NCBI RefSeq assembly: GCF_018143015.1
Contig: NC_054740.1
Span: forward strand, 75,103,856-75,167,855
DNA length: 64,000 bases
Direction of reading: 5' to 3'
Origin: Lytechinus variegatus
Lineage: Eukaryota; Echinodermata; Echinoidea; Temnopleuroida; Toxopneustidae
In this document: positions 13,401 through 28,400 of the stretch, piece after piece
Position numbering within the stretch: the first letter of the stretch is position 1
Layout: each line of letters starts with the position of its first letter
Notes under the pieces: model-generated
What the model saw: the letters and a program-made list of their open reading frames with translations, nothing else
The model's database searches: none
What the model was told of the DNA's origin: nothing
Made by a program: the position numbers and the translations under genes

Positions 13401-16400
13401 TCCGCTACCAAGTATGGAAAATGTATTATAATAAATTGGGTAAGACAGTTTGAATATTATTTCATAATCACACAAATACAATAGGGGCAAAAACCCATAT
13501 ATAGCAAAAGAAAAGGTAGAAACGTCTTACCTGAACTATGTGTGGCAAGTTAGTTGCTTCTGATAGAAGTCTCTTTGGCTTAGGTAGGGGTCTGATGATT
13601 GCACCATCTACATCCCTAAAAGGTAAAACATATTTGTTTAATTACAGACCAAAAACACCTTTATTTTAATACTAATATGTAGAAGAGAGCTAAAAACGGG
13701 TGAAAATTAGCCTGAAGAGCACTTTGCTCGAAATGACATAAGATAATTTACATGACTTTAATTGCTTTACATGAAAATATATGCCTGAACAATTCAAGAA
13801 ACATGTGAAGAAGGAAGAATAGCCGACCTGCTTGGGAAGTAGTCACATATCTTGATAAGCATGTTGAGAATGAGTGTAGCTAGATCACTCTCATTCATAA
13901 CAGGTGTTCCTGTTGCTAAGAGACACCATTTGAGTTGAGGGATGGCATGGAGTGGTTTCCATCCTTCCAATCCTTGGGCCCAGCACCGCGTCTTGGCATT
14001 CAGAGAACCATCATCCCATAGGTCTTTCATCTACATGAAACAAGAACACAAAGTGTTGGTGATATTACAGGGCTTCAAATGTAACAGTTCATAAGACAAT
14101 GGATTTAATATCTCAAAAAATTAGATAGCACATATAACAAGATAATAAACTGGTGTTAACGTCACAACGGTTGAAATGCGAATCAAGACACTTTGAGACA
14201 TCAACGATCGATAGCATGCACCCTTTCACGAAGGAAAGCTTGAAGCTAACTGTAGGCCTTGATAAACTTACTCCATGTCAGGTGAACTGCATGAAATTAT
14301 ACCTGGACAGTTTCCCACATCTTCCATGTCCAATCCTACAATAATGTCCCCACTTCATCTGATCAATCAACATGAACAAAGATCTCACCTCACTAAAGCT
14401 GTATGGTCCTAATCTCTCCCTGGGTCCATTACCATAGTACCACTCCTTCTCAGTTGATATCATAGAGTCAGGTGCTGCCTCTATCACATTGGTCTGAGTT
14501 GGTACAGTTGCCCTGGATACATGTAAATGAGCTAAGGTCAAGAGGTCAACAAGAACCTTGATGCCTCCTGCATCGATGAGAAGTCGGACGTTGCGAATGT
14601 TGTTCAGGAGACGGTTGAGGAAGAGAATGATCCGATCTCTCTCCTGCTTATCTGTGCTCTGTGAGAATAAAGATAAATAACCAGTTTTATGAAGTTTTGT
14701 CTTTATCTTAATTGTGTGCCAGTTTTGTCTTTATTTTAAAGCAGACAAATAATCAGTTTTTGTCTGTATTAAGTGCCTTACATTATTACTATTTATTCCT
14801 TTTAACTCAGGGGTTCTCAATTAGTTTTGCTGAAGTATCACATTATCTGTACTGTACCATTATTCAACATGTGTACCAAGAGAAGCATAACATCACGGGG
14901 TCTGAAGGTTACAGCATTCACATACTGGAGAGGACATACCAAAATATCAGGACAATACTTTGAACACAGTCACAATAAAGTAAAGAAAAATTAAATAAAG
15001 AGAAATTACAGTTTTAATAGGTAGGTACATGTAATCATTATGTTCATATGCACTTCCATATATGTAGTTCAATAAGATATGTTGCTCATTTACAAATAAA
15101 GATTGTAGTATTTCACAGACACTGCTCAAGACAAAAACTCATGTTTGAGAATGTTACTGGTCTATCTGACCTACAAAAATTCATACCATACTTACCCTGT
15201 CAAGCATTTGCACAATATATTTAGTGTCGTTGAAAGCCCCAATGTCCTCGTAACACTTGCCATAGACGATTGCCATGGCCTGCAAACACATGCACTTCAT
15301 AGGTATCTTGGTCGTTAGGAGGAACCGGTGGTAAAGATCATTGAAGAACTCGTATCTGAGATAAAGTGTAAAAGGATGGTATGTTTTCTGGCGGTTTAAA
15401 CTAATCATCTCTTACGATAGGGTCACAACTTTGCATACTGTGTTGGGAATTGCAGGCCTTAATTGATGCTTTTAGGGTAAGGCTGCTTTTCTATTGGACA
15501 CATTTCTATAGATCATAATTGGAAAATAAATCTCCAAGACCAATGAGACCAAGATAAATGAGAGGAACATCAAGGACAGTCACTAGGGTGTCTGCAGCCA
15601 GGGATTCAGATCAATATTAAAGGTCAAGTCCACCTCAGAAAAATGTTGATTTGAATCAATAAAGAAAAATCAGACAAGCACAATGCTGAAAATTTTCATC
15701 CAAATCGGATGTAAAATAAGAAAGTTATGACATTTCAAAGTTTCACTTATTTTTTAACGAAATAGTTATATGAACAAGCCAGTTACATCCAGATGAGAGA
15801 GTCGATGATGTCACTCACTCATTATTTCTTTTGTTTTTTGTTTGCATTATATAATATTTCTATTTTTTACGAATTTGATGATTAGGACCTCCTTGCCTGA
15901 AGCACAAAATGTTAAAATAATGAAATTCCACATGTTCAGGGAGGAATGAAACTTTATTTCACATGACAATGACGAGAAAATCAAAATATTTCATATAATA
16001 AAATACAAAAGAAATAGTGAGTGAGTGATGTCATCAGTTCCCTCATTTGCATACCGACCGAGATGTGCATATAACTGTTTTGTGAAATGAGGCGAAACTT
16101 TAAAATGTCATAACTTTCTTATGTTACATCCGATTTTGATGAAATTTTCAGTGTTTTGCTTGTTGATTTTTTCTCTTTTTATTCAAATCAAGTTTTTGTT
16201 GGGGTGGACTTGTCCTTTAATAATGATTGCTGCACTTTGAATATGCAGCCATACTAAGCAATGCATATTTTCATGATAATAGCCATACAATTGTGGCTCT
16301 CATTCACAAGAAGAGAAGCTCACATATATGTCACTAAACATAACAGACAGCATACCCAATTTGAGCTGGACATAAATCTCTAGCAAAGTAAGAAGTGCAA

Positions 16401-19400
16401 AATAAAATGCAGCAATACAAGCTCCAAAAGAGGAATTTTATCCTTTCTTCATTGTCATAATTTAGAAAATTTTAAAAACTACCCAGACCAATACAATAAG
16501 TCTGAGTAAGTAGTACCAAGTGAGCATTTTTTATTGAACTTTTGGGGTATGACTGCATATTTCTGGCAATGAATGCAAAAACATCAGCCAAATACAAAAA
16601 GGTGTGAAATATAAAATTTCCATACTAACAATTTTTAAAATTTCATTATCACTAAACTAAACCATGATTATCAGCATCATTAAAATAAAATTAGACCAGA
16701 ATTATCAAAATAATTATCTATTACCCGAGTCTAACCCCCCCCCCCCCCCCGGCCCCCCTCTTAGGTTCAAGCATAAATACAAACATAATTCCAAACTTAC
16801 GATTCTTTTATGGCAGCAATTTCTTCATCACTCTCATCAGCTTCCAGCAGAAGTCGGAGATAGTAGTCTCCAATCTTGATTTCCTCTGAAAGACAGTTGT
16901 ATGGCACCTCAAACTCATTGTGGTTCCAAGAGATCATGTGACTTGCCCCAAGTTCTTTGTCAACGCTGAACGCTCTCATCTCATTTTCAAGACTTTGCCT
17001 CAGCTCTTCCCTTGTCTGTTATCAAAATAACACACAAGAATGTTTTCTTCATCTCATTCAAGCACTTATAAAGCACTCATTCAGATTCCTCACAGAGGTA
17101 ATTGTCACTCAGAGCATACAGAGAAAAAATATTCCTATAGGGTACCCATTTACTACACCAGGGTTGAGAGCAGCACAATGTGAATCTTGTTGGCTGGGAT
17201 TCGAGCCAACAACCATCTGAGAGAAATCCAGAACCACAAGACCAAAATGCTCCCACTAAACACTGATATTATGGAGTCTACAGAGATTTAATTCTTTTTA
17301 AATACACGTTTTCTTTTATTTAGGTATTCAATACACAAAGTGTCCACCTGCCATGATATCAATATGTCTTTTTTATGTTATTTTATTTTGTTACCTTATA
17401 ATTCCAAATGAGATTAGGTTGAGCGTGATCTCTGTTGAACCTGTGACCATGAATATAATGACAGAATACAATAGTATGAATAAAATGACAGAATGCAATA
17501 GTATGAATATAATGACAGAATACAATAGTATGAATAAGAATAACATAAAAATCAGTTGGTACTTACATTTCTAGTCATGATTATGAATTTGATCCCAAGA
17601 GCTGGGAGAATAGCTCAAACATAGTTTAGTTTATTGCACAAAGAAATGTTTAGCATAAAAGGAATAATGCATATATATCAATAAGAGTCAGATAGACATC
17701 AAGAACAAGGTTCAAATCATAAAATTTTATAATAAGTATTATGTTGATAGAGTCCAGAAGGTAGAAACTTTCTGTACAGGTGGAATTTTTCCTTTTACTA
17801 TTCACTACAAATATTGATATCAACAGCTCTGACCTTTTTTACAACTTATAATGCTAACTTCTGAGATTCTTTTGACAGATACAAACCACTCTCAACTCTT
17901 GCGAATTGTTTCCTCTGATGCAGAGAGGATATTAAAAGTTAAAATAAACAGAAAACCAGCGGGTAATATATATAGAATGTGGAGGATTACTTACTGGTAA
18001 TAGAAGAGTTGCCAATTTGCTTCACTCTTTATCCTTTGCCGCCTTTTCCTGAGTACAATAGGTTTCTAGTCATGAAAATTAAAAAATGCTCTAAATTAAG
18101 AATTATTCCACTTAAAAATTATCTAAAACAGTGATGTTTATATTCAATTAATACATCAAATGATATTCAAATCCATATTTGAATAACTTTCATCTTTTTT
18201 TCATAACTGTCGTAGTGTTAATCATTAATCAAAATGATTAACAAAAGTGGTTAATCTGAACGAGACAAACAGCTCAAATTGCATGATATTCCCCTCTGAA
18301 AAATAGCCAAGGGTACCTAAGTAACCGACAAAGTCCGAGGTGCCCTGGTCGGAGTTACAAGCTCTTGCATAGTAAAGAAATCAAAAGTAAATTTTCAAGG
18401 CGAGTCTGCATGAAAGCTTTACCATTCGACTTCAAAAAGCTGTAAAAAACAGCATGAGAATGTTCTTGGGCAAAGGATTCCACGGTAAAAAAATATCAAA
18501 AATGAAAAATAAAAGAAAAAAAATCTGAAAAAAAAAGAAATTGGAATTCAGATTTTAGTCGGGAGAATATCATGGCTTTACACCAAACCCTGTTTGTAAT
18601 CCAAGAAAACAATTTTTTTTAATATGACAGCATACTCGTATGCCTACTCTTATGAAGGTTATCAATAAGATAATTTAATGATACTGTGTTAGCTACATGA
18701 CTGCATGCATAGAAAGAAAGTACATTTTCTTACCATATTAGGCTGCTTGTTTAAATGTCAGAAAACAGTCAGATGATCAGAGACATAGGAAAAGAGACAG
18801 GGAGAAAAAGCAACAATGGGTTTTTCTTAGAATTCAATAAAGCACCGCAGGGCTCCGTAACACAAAGCTTTCCGCCCAATCATGAAATTCAAATGGCCTA
18901 TCAAAACCTTTGTTGCATGCAAACATTATTTAACAGCTTACAATCAAGCAATCAAAATCATCGTTTTGAATTTGTGAATGATAGCAACCTTTGTGTTACT
19001 GAACCCATGATTAGATTGTGGTAGCTATGTCAGCAAAAAGTGATTTAAGGGAGATGATTTAAGTCTTTTAATTAAAAGCATTTAGAATTTAAAAAGCAAA
19101 GTGAAGATTATTTTTTTCAACTGGGATTTGTTATTGTTACAAGACTGAGAAACAGGTGGTGCACATCGTTGAAAATATACATAATTATTATCTTTCTGCA
19201 AACATAGCCATTAATATGTTCCTGGAAAACTTTTAAAAGCTGATGAAATGTGTATTTAGATGATCACTGCATTCTCTACATGCACAGCAATGGTTTAATT
19301 TTGTGATTGCTAAGTCTAAGGATGAGTTTTGAGGATGGTTTATTTAAATAGCTTAATATGTGCTTTCACTCTTTAAACATCTACAGACTATATTAACTTT

Positions 19401-22400
19401 TGTATTTAACTTACAATGCAATGTAAGGTAATTAAAGCTTATCCTAATAGCAAGCCTTGGTTTACACAAAAGAGTTATGAGATTTGATCATATGTAAAAG
19501 AATAGCAGTGTCACAAAATAATGACACTCTAAGAGAGAGCTCCAGACATAGATCAGATAACTGATTGGGAAGTGTAAGAAAAATAAGTGAGATAAAATTG
19601 AAAGTAGCTTCCCTGATAATGATACTAGATCTGCTTGAAAACAATTCAAAACCTTATACGGTACAGTAAAAAAAAATGAAAAGCTCATTTGATGAGCAAA
19701 TTATGAATGATGATGAAATGCATGCTTTCCCATTTTGTAGATGAATCAAGAAGTATGATCTCAAAGCTGCAAGCGTTTGACCCCTCCCCCCCCTTCAGCA
19801 ATAGAATGTGTAATCATGGATTAAGGGAATAAAATCACATTAACTTTAACCAAGATGTAAATATTATTTTAAACATATACCTCTGCCAGCAGTGAAACAA
19901 CAAAAATTTAAACAAAATTTTGAATTAACCTAATCATGCCTAGCACAACTTTAAATTCCCTGAAACACTGCACGTAACAGCTTCTCTGTTTATACCAGGA
20001 TAATTACGCCGCACTACTGTACAGCACGTATAGAATTCTATTATAAAAGTGTCAAGCGTATATGAGCGGGTGTAATTATCATTATTTTCAATATTATCCA
20101 GATTCATGCTCTTACCCCATTTTCTGGATTTGTAAACACTCAGAGTAGTTAGTCATTTTTTTCATATCTCATTGCTTACATAAAATTGTAAAAGTAAACC
20201 TGCATCATTTTACAAATGTCTATACCATCATAAAAAATATAATCATGCAGCTTTTGCCTTCACAGTGCACAAGAGAAAGAGTCAATATTTCATGAATGGG
20301 GAGAGTGGGTCAATACTCACATCTTGCTTTGCTTGTTTCTTGTTCTGTAGACCAACCCGCTGCCTCCAATGAAGTAGGACATTCTCAATCTGATGCCATT
20401 GAAGATTGGACTTGGACTTGCCCGACTGGTCCTGGGCCATCTTCAGGTTGTCCCTGATGTGGATCATATCTCGTTCCTTCTCTGGAACCTTGTCTTCAGA
20501 GTCCATGGTAGCAAGAAGACCAGCCGGCTGGGAAAAAAAATCATAATGAGAGCTATTAAGAAGAGTGTAAATAAGGTCATTTTAAGTATGGTGTTGGTGT
20601 TGTAAGCATTGGAAACACATTCTAGATCAATTTTCTTTCAAAGCTTAATCTCAGCAATTAAAACAAAAATTCCCCAAATCACACACTTTAATTCTTAATG
20701 TGCCTTTCATTGTAATCAGCAAGTGCAATTTTTTTTAGAGAGTCTATATTTAATTGTTTTATTTATAAAGAATAAGGGAATCACTCCTGAGACAATGTTA
20801 AACCTCTTGACCATAAGCTGAACTGAACAATGGAATCACTCATGCATGCAATGCACTCCTCAAAATGCAATGGACATAAGAATAGCTTCATGACCATTGC
20901 ACGAAAATGTATTTGTGGCACTCCTGTGGATGCACAGATATGTGTTCATGGCACGTTAAGGGTTAATAGATCTAAACCAAACTTACAACCACCACTGATT
21001 CTATTCTGGTGCCCCTCTACCCTCACAGCGAGCAAAGAAATTTACAAAATATATAGTTCCCTATTGCACTTCCAACAATTGCACTGCCGGTGGACAAAAT
21101 AAAAACCTCATTGCTACTATGCAAAAAAATACATACTAGACATGTGACATGTCCACAAGAGATAGATGTATTTACTGGATGTGATCATTAGGCATTTCTT
21201 ACTCTTTCGTTTGAAAATTGATGTCTGTCATTAGTCCAGATATGGTTTTGTCCCTGTTTAGCGGGATAGCGAGATTCACCTCACACTCATGGTACCCTTA
21301 TTCCCTTCCTCCAATTTTGTATAATTCAGTGCATCCTCCATCCTTAGCCCAACCCTCCAACTCTCCTCCTCGACGTGCTCCTTCCATGTATCTAGTTTTG
21401 AATTCTGCCTTTAAACATTGCTCTTAAAACAGATGTATAAACATGAAAATATATTGAATATCCAGGATACTGAATATGAAGAACCCAGAATGTGGAAAAT
21501 TTTGTACAGGTCTATACAGTTTGTAAACTCGATACCAACATTTATAGACTTTGTCTGCCGATTCAGAAACTTGCTTTCTTATCTCTTGAACAAAGCAGGG
21601 TCAGGCTCTAACTTCAATGATGCACTTAAAATAATGATTTGATTGTAGGTATTAATATATATATATAGAGAGAGAGAGAATATTAACTCTTCCACTCACT
21701 AAGATCCTCTTAAGTAGTGCCATAGCAGTGGGATTGCCAGTGATCCACAGACCCACAAGATGTCTACTCAGCTGTCGGTTGGTAAGCATACGGGTATCTG
21801 AGCTTCCTGTGAACATGGCAACATGGAGATGCTTTGGCAGGGCGCCCTCTGCCAATGCAAGCTCCTGCATCTTTGCAGCAATCTCCGCATCCCCCTCCTA
21901 AACAACGAGAGAAAGTATATCCATAACTTTCATACAGTTCTATAGTTATGGCATGGACAAAAAAGGGACAGACAGGCTGACAGACAGACGGACGACCATA
22001 ATCATATTGCCTCTGGCAATCATATATACAGGGGGTGAAGGCATAAACACATTTGACCAAAAAAGTTATGCCTGAAATAATGAAGTTATACAGATCACTC
22101 TTTATGGTACCATCTGAACATGGACAGGATTCATTCAATAGGTGAATTTACACAGAAAATATCTATGAAACAGATGGTAATCATTGCAAATTATTTACAT
22201 TGCATAATGAATTACCAAACAATATGAATCACAAAACTAAGTATTGACAAGCAAAATCATATTAAAATTTACCTATTTAAATAAGAATGTGCTCAAGAAA
22301 ATAGTTCACCATATTTGATGACAAGGTAAATACATGATTCATTAAGGAAGATTAATTTGAAACTTTTCCTATAGAATTTGATTAACATCAAACTTTACCT

Positions 22401-25400
22401 CAATGATAGCTTTCATCACAAGACCTGCTCCTTTAACAACCGTCATTGATGGATGCTGTCAAAAGAGAAAGATTAAATAAGTCAGTATACATATAAAATG
22501 CCCCTCTAACAAACATGTACCTACTCAATGCAGAGATCTACATTTAAACAATATCACTTCATTTTCAATTGCAATTTACTCATTTTACATTGTAAAACCA
22601 AAGTCCCCTGCAGAACAGGAGCAACATACCTCCATCAACAGTTTAAATGCTGAGGGGTGCACAAAATCAAATAAAATGTATTATATCATACAAGAATGGT
22701 ATATTATTTTCCTCATTATCATCATCATTGTCATTATCATCATCATTACCATAATCATAACCATCACTACCACTACCACCATCATCATCATCATCATCCC
22801 TATAATCATTCCAATCACCACCATCATTATCACTACCATCACCAACACTATCATTACCATTATTACCATCTCCATTATCATTAATGTTGTTGCTACAAAA
22901 ACCAATTTCAAGATCATTTTACCTGGAATAATCTATAGAGGACTCTGCCTTGCTTAGCAACCAGTTCTAATAGCTGATCAAACAGTGTACCATCAGTTGT
23001 CTCGCTATACGGTGCACACAGTCCAAATGTCAGAAAGTCTAGGAGTGAGACTATTACTAGAGCTCCTGTGCCTCGCAGCTAATGAAGAAATGAAAAAATG
23101 AGAAGTGGCAGTTAGCAGATGAAAAGGAAATGTGGTAAATCAAACTTAGTTTGCTATTCAGTTATATGGGAAAATTCTACGGTTGAAACCCTTTGCCTTT
23201 CTTTTCCTGGGTATTGTTCCTAACATAAGGTGAAATTATAGAAAATGCAAAGACCCTAGGATAGAGCACACGTGTCACAATTTGTGTATACAAGTAATAT
23301 AACATTTGAGATGGATTCTACAAGATTTTTTCAATAGATATCAAGTCTTCAAACAGCATACTTTTTTTCATATATGTTTGACATTGCAAAGTTATATTAT
23401 TTTGTACAAAGTAATAATGAAAACAAAGAAAATAAATATTTACAATACTGATGTCATGGCTGAGACCTCCCCCCCCCCCCCTTTCCACTCCTTTGCATTT
23501 AAATGCAACTCATTTTCAGACAATCGGCAGTGCACATTAAGGACTTGATTTCTACATGTATGTCTGTTTTCAAATGCAAGTTTTATGAAACTGATACTCA
23601 AAAGAAACAATGGGATTACAGTGGAGAATGTACAGAGAATGATAGATAGTGTGATTATTCCTACCACATGTTGGCTGAAAAGTTCTAAAAGGTTCTCCAG
23701 GAAAGACTTTGATGAAAGCAGAGAAGATTTGTTGAGCTGTTCTGTCCTCAGTTCATAGTCATCATGCATAGGCTGGACAACAAAAAATGTTTTTCAAAAA
23801 TAATGTTACAGAAAGTCAAAGTTTTAATAAGAATTCATCAAATTTATTGATTACAACAGGTATTAACTTTCACCAATAAGAGAATCATAAAAGGCCAATG
23901 AAGAACAAATGAAAATCAATGAAATTCCAGCTAATTTAAAGCCTTTCAAAAAGTCATATCCCACCATACAGGATCTCTATGTAATCCAACACTGGATAAC
24001 ATGTACATGTATAAATTATATTTTGTTTTTTCATCTTCTTCACATATCACACTTTCTCAGATCTTCATTGAGTAATCATAGCCATATAGGCCTACAGAGT
24101 ACTTATAAACTATGGCTTCCTCTGCCTGTCCAGATTATTAACTTATTTAATATTTAAACGATATATATTTCATTAATTAGTTATCAAATTTATTGTTTTA
24201 TAAAAATCACAGACTAACCACAATTTCAAAAAACGTTTTAATGATATCAATGCACCGATACAATTTTAGACCACATCTTGCATGCAACATTACATGGAAG
24301 ACAGAACATATCATACTGTACATTTGATGCAAGGGAAAGGGCAAACAGTCCTTTTCAGTAAAACCTAACTGTAGCATACCTGCATAAGAGCACAAAGCAT
24401 GTCAATAGCTGCATGTGTTACACCATCATCCTGCCTTTTCAAGGCCTTCACAACACGAACACCGACCCTCTCTCGGAACCTAGAAGGGTTTATAATGAAA
24501 CATTGTCATAGGAGGAATTATGTGATTGATAAGGTTAGGTGCCCAATGAAGTTCTGTTGTGCTCATCAGGCTCAATCATGCTACTTCGGGATTGGTTAGT
24601 AGGTTTGTGGTCTACATGCAGTCTAATAACACATCATCTAAACCCATTTGGTCTACACTGCACTAAGACCCATAAGATGAATTTTCATACACTAGATTAG
24701 AAACTAATTTACTCTTAATCTACGTATTATTCTACACTTTCTCAAATGCCCACAATTGCCCAATGCCCATTTTATTAGGATTTTATTATTAGGTGTTTAA
24801 ACATTCACATTTTATGCTTGTTTACATTCTCCTTTTTTCACTTCCAAATTTAAGGACTCCAAGACTCTGATCATTATCTCTGAACATATACTAATTCTCT
24901 GTTTAGTATGCAATCTTTGTTTTATTATGTACACGATTTCAGAAATGAAAACAATTCATATCATACTGGTGGATAGTTCACATGGTTAAAGGACAAGTCC
25001 ACCTCAGAAAAATGTTGATTTGAATCAATAGAGAAAAATCAGACAGGCACAGTGCTGAAAATTTCATCAAAACCGGATGTAAAATAAGAAAGTTATGACA
25101 TTTCAAAGTTTCGCTTATTTTCAACAAAATAGTTATATGAACGAGCCAGTTACATCCAAATGAGAGAGTTGATGATGCCACTCACTATTTCTTTTGTTTT
25201 TTATTGTTTGAATTATACAATATTTCAATTTTTACGAATTTGATGATTAGGACCTCCTTGCCTGAAGCACAAAATGTTAAAATAATGGAATTCCACGTGT
25301 TCAAGGAGGAATGAAATATCATTTCACATGACAATGATGAGAAAATAAAAATATTTCATATAAAAAAATACAAAAGAAATAGTGAGTGATGTCATCAGTT

Positions 25401-28400
25401 CCCTCATTTGCATACCGACCGAGATGTGCATATAACCGTTTTGTGAAATGAAGCGAAACTTTAGAATGTCATAACTTTCTTATTTTACATCCGATTTTGA
25501 TGAAATTTTCAGTGTTATGCTTGTTGAATTTTTCTCTTTTTATTCAAATCAAGTTTTTGTTGGGGTGGACTTGTCCTTTAAGCTTGATGCTTACAATGAA
25601 ATTATGGAGGTTAACTTCCAATGAAGGTTCCTGTTTAAACTTGGTACCAAACTACAATATATATCTAGCCACTTGACAACATGTTCCTCCGAAATCCCAA
25701 TCATTTATTACTTTGAAGCTGACTTACTTTGGTAATGTCGTGAATGCCCCAAAGCCTGCCTTGGATGCTACCAGTCTCCTCAGGGCTTGAAGGTGACTTT
25801 CAAGGATCTCAGCTTGCATTGTCATTGGATCACCTACAAAATAGACAGATTGTCAAATATAGAAACAAATTGAAAATATCACAAACATAAAAAAAAACTG
25901 TAGTATCACATATACAGGTTGAATATAAACATGAAGAGTGGTAAACAAAATGATTAAAAAAATAACAGATTAACTAAAATAATTTTCATTATCAATGTAG
26001 AATGTGCAAACATTCTGTGTGGTTAAAGCTAGAATACAATCAACCAAGATAATAATGAAGTGCTTAGAAATGTTCCTATGTGTGAAGTGCTAATACTGGT
26101 ATGTTATTATCATTACCCAATAAAGACATCTCAAATAAAAGTTTCATAGCCTATTTATTAATTTGATGAAAATACAAAACATCATTGAGATTTTGTGACC
26201 AAGGAAAACCAATTTTGATAAGATATGTATGGTCTGACTTACCCTCGTGAGCCAAGAGAGCAGTTAAAGCACCATTGATTAGTTTCTCTTTGTTCTCAGC
26301 AAAGAATCCCTTCAATCAAAAGAATAACATTATTACAGAATAATTAGAAAATAATTAGAACAAATTGAAAATAATCACATGGGTAATTCCATTAAATAAG
26401 TAACCTTTTATACACATTGAACTGAAGATTAATTGTGAAAACAAAACTGTACTTTATCTGGTATGTTTGAATTCCACATTCATTTAGCATGCTTAATAGA
26501 TCACAATCATTATGAATAATGGTCTTTACTGAACAATTACAAAATTTGTCTAAGAACTGCGCAATATTTTGTACGGGTCATTAATTTTAAGGGATCTCAA
26601 TTAATTTGGTCACATGTTATGATGGACAGCAGACATGGTAAATATAAGTTCTTGTGAATTGAACACCTTGTGGTAATCATGGCCCAAGTACTTACATCTT
26701 GTGTGACAGCATGTAAAAGACCACTATAAGATATGTTGTTATTGAACCTCATAACTGCTTCATCAAAGTTGTTATCTGAAAATATAATTAAACAAAAATG
26801 AATGCCCTTTACTTCAGATTTCCATGAAGATAGTATCTAAAAATCATACTGCGAATAATTTCTGCCCAATACAACCATCTTTGTGCTCATTTGCTGATTC
26901 TGAAGCAAAAGACTATACCAAATGAAATAATTTTACTTTGTTTTTTTATCTAAAAGGAACTATATATTATCTAAATATTTTCCAATCAGAAACTTCATAA
27001 GAATTCAAGCCATATTCTAGAATATGAACCCCTGAATTATACATAGCTTCCTCTTTCATTTTTCCATCATATAAATAAAAAGCATTCGAAGGGTTTATAA
27101 TAGGAAAATAAGCTCATTTCCAAGATAAGTTGCTAAATCTGACATAACATATATATTCAATATTCTAGAAATAATCAATACACAAATATTCACATAAAAG
27201 TCACTACACTTTTAGAATATTGAAATGCTATAACATTAGTAAAATAAAGTTTACAATTTTTTTTTACATTAAAATTCTTTAAATTAAAATAACTTACTGT
27301 ATGGCACTGCTAAGAAGCGTAAATGATGGCTCTCGACATCTTCATCGACTGGTACATAGAGGGGCTGCTGCCTTTGACCTCTATTTGTGAAGGTCATTTT
27401 TACACAGACATCTCTGTTGCCACTAGCCCTAACTCCATCTAAAACTCCAGCTATTAAATTATCCCTGAACAGAAATAATGAAAAATGAACAAGAAATCAC
27501 TTTGGTAAACACTTTCAAGTGGAAAACACAATATCAAACAAAAACACATTATGGTTTGATTGTTTTCTCGACTAACATCATTCTACCGTATTCTTCATCC
27601 CCTATTTTGAAAGACACATGAAAGCTGATAAACAAAGTTCAACTTACCTATCTGTTGATGTGTATTTCCTAATTTGACCTTTGACATACTCTAGAAAGAA
27701 CATCTGTGGATTGTCTTGGCTACGGATTATTGCAAATATCTAGAAGATTAAAGAATAACAAATATCAATTAGTTGAGGCAAAGGTGTGATCAATTTCCAT
27801 TTCATAAACTGTCAGACTACATGTATGATACATAGCAGATGGTTTGGAACTGTTCCAAATAGTACAAATTTATCACATTGCTATTAGGTTACAAAGAATA
27901 CAAGGCTCTAACCCACTGATACATGCCACGTGTAAGGATTTCTTGTTTGGAACCAGAACTATGCTACAACAAGTCTGTGATATTATCACGTTGATATGAT
28001 ATCAAAATGAGACTTACATCACATAAAGGTTTGACTGTGATAACGCTATAGCTAGCTGGATCTCTCTCTACTATACATGTCTCTGTAAGACATAAGACTC
28101 TCCTCTGAGGTTCATTGTGTCTTGGTGTCCATTTCTGAACACCGAATTCTGCTAGAGATGTCAGCGCCTCATCCCCACTATAAGGAACAAATGTGAAATG
28201 AAAAAAGTTATTTAGTAAAAAAAAAATAGCAAAAAGTCATGAGTGTGATGGTACATACATTTTCCATGAGGTGAAAGAAAGATGCTCCATTCAACAAGTC
28301 GTAGCCGAGTTGCCCAGTGTCTCTTACTTTCACCAAACGCAAAATATTGTACTATTGCACGAATAAGAATTTAGCGAAGCATGAACAATGATAAATTTTC

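Noticed and set aside
22676..22957. Ile/Thr-rich and Met/Val-rich open frames on both strands
   Set aside because: Produced by the ATC/ATT microsatellite; no splice or family support.
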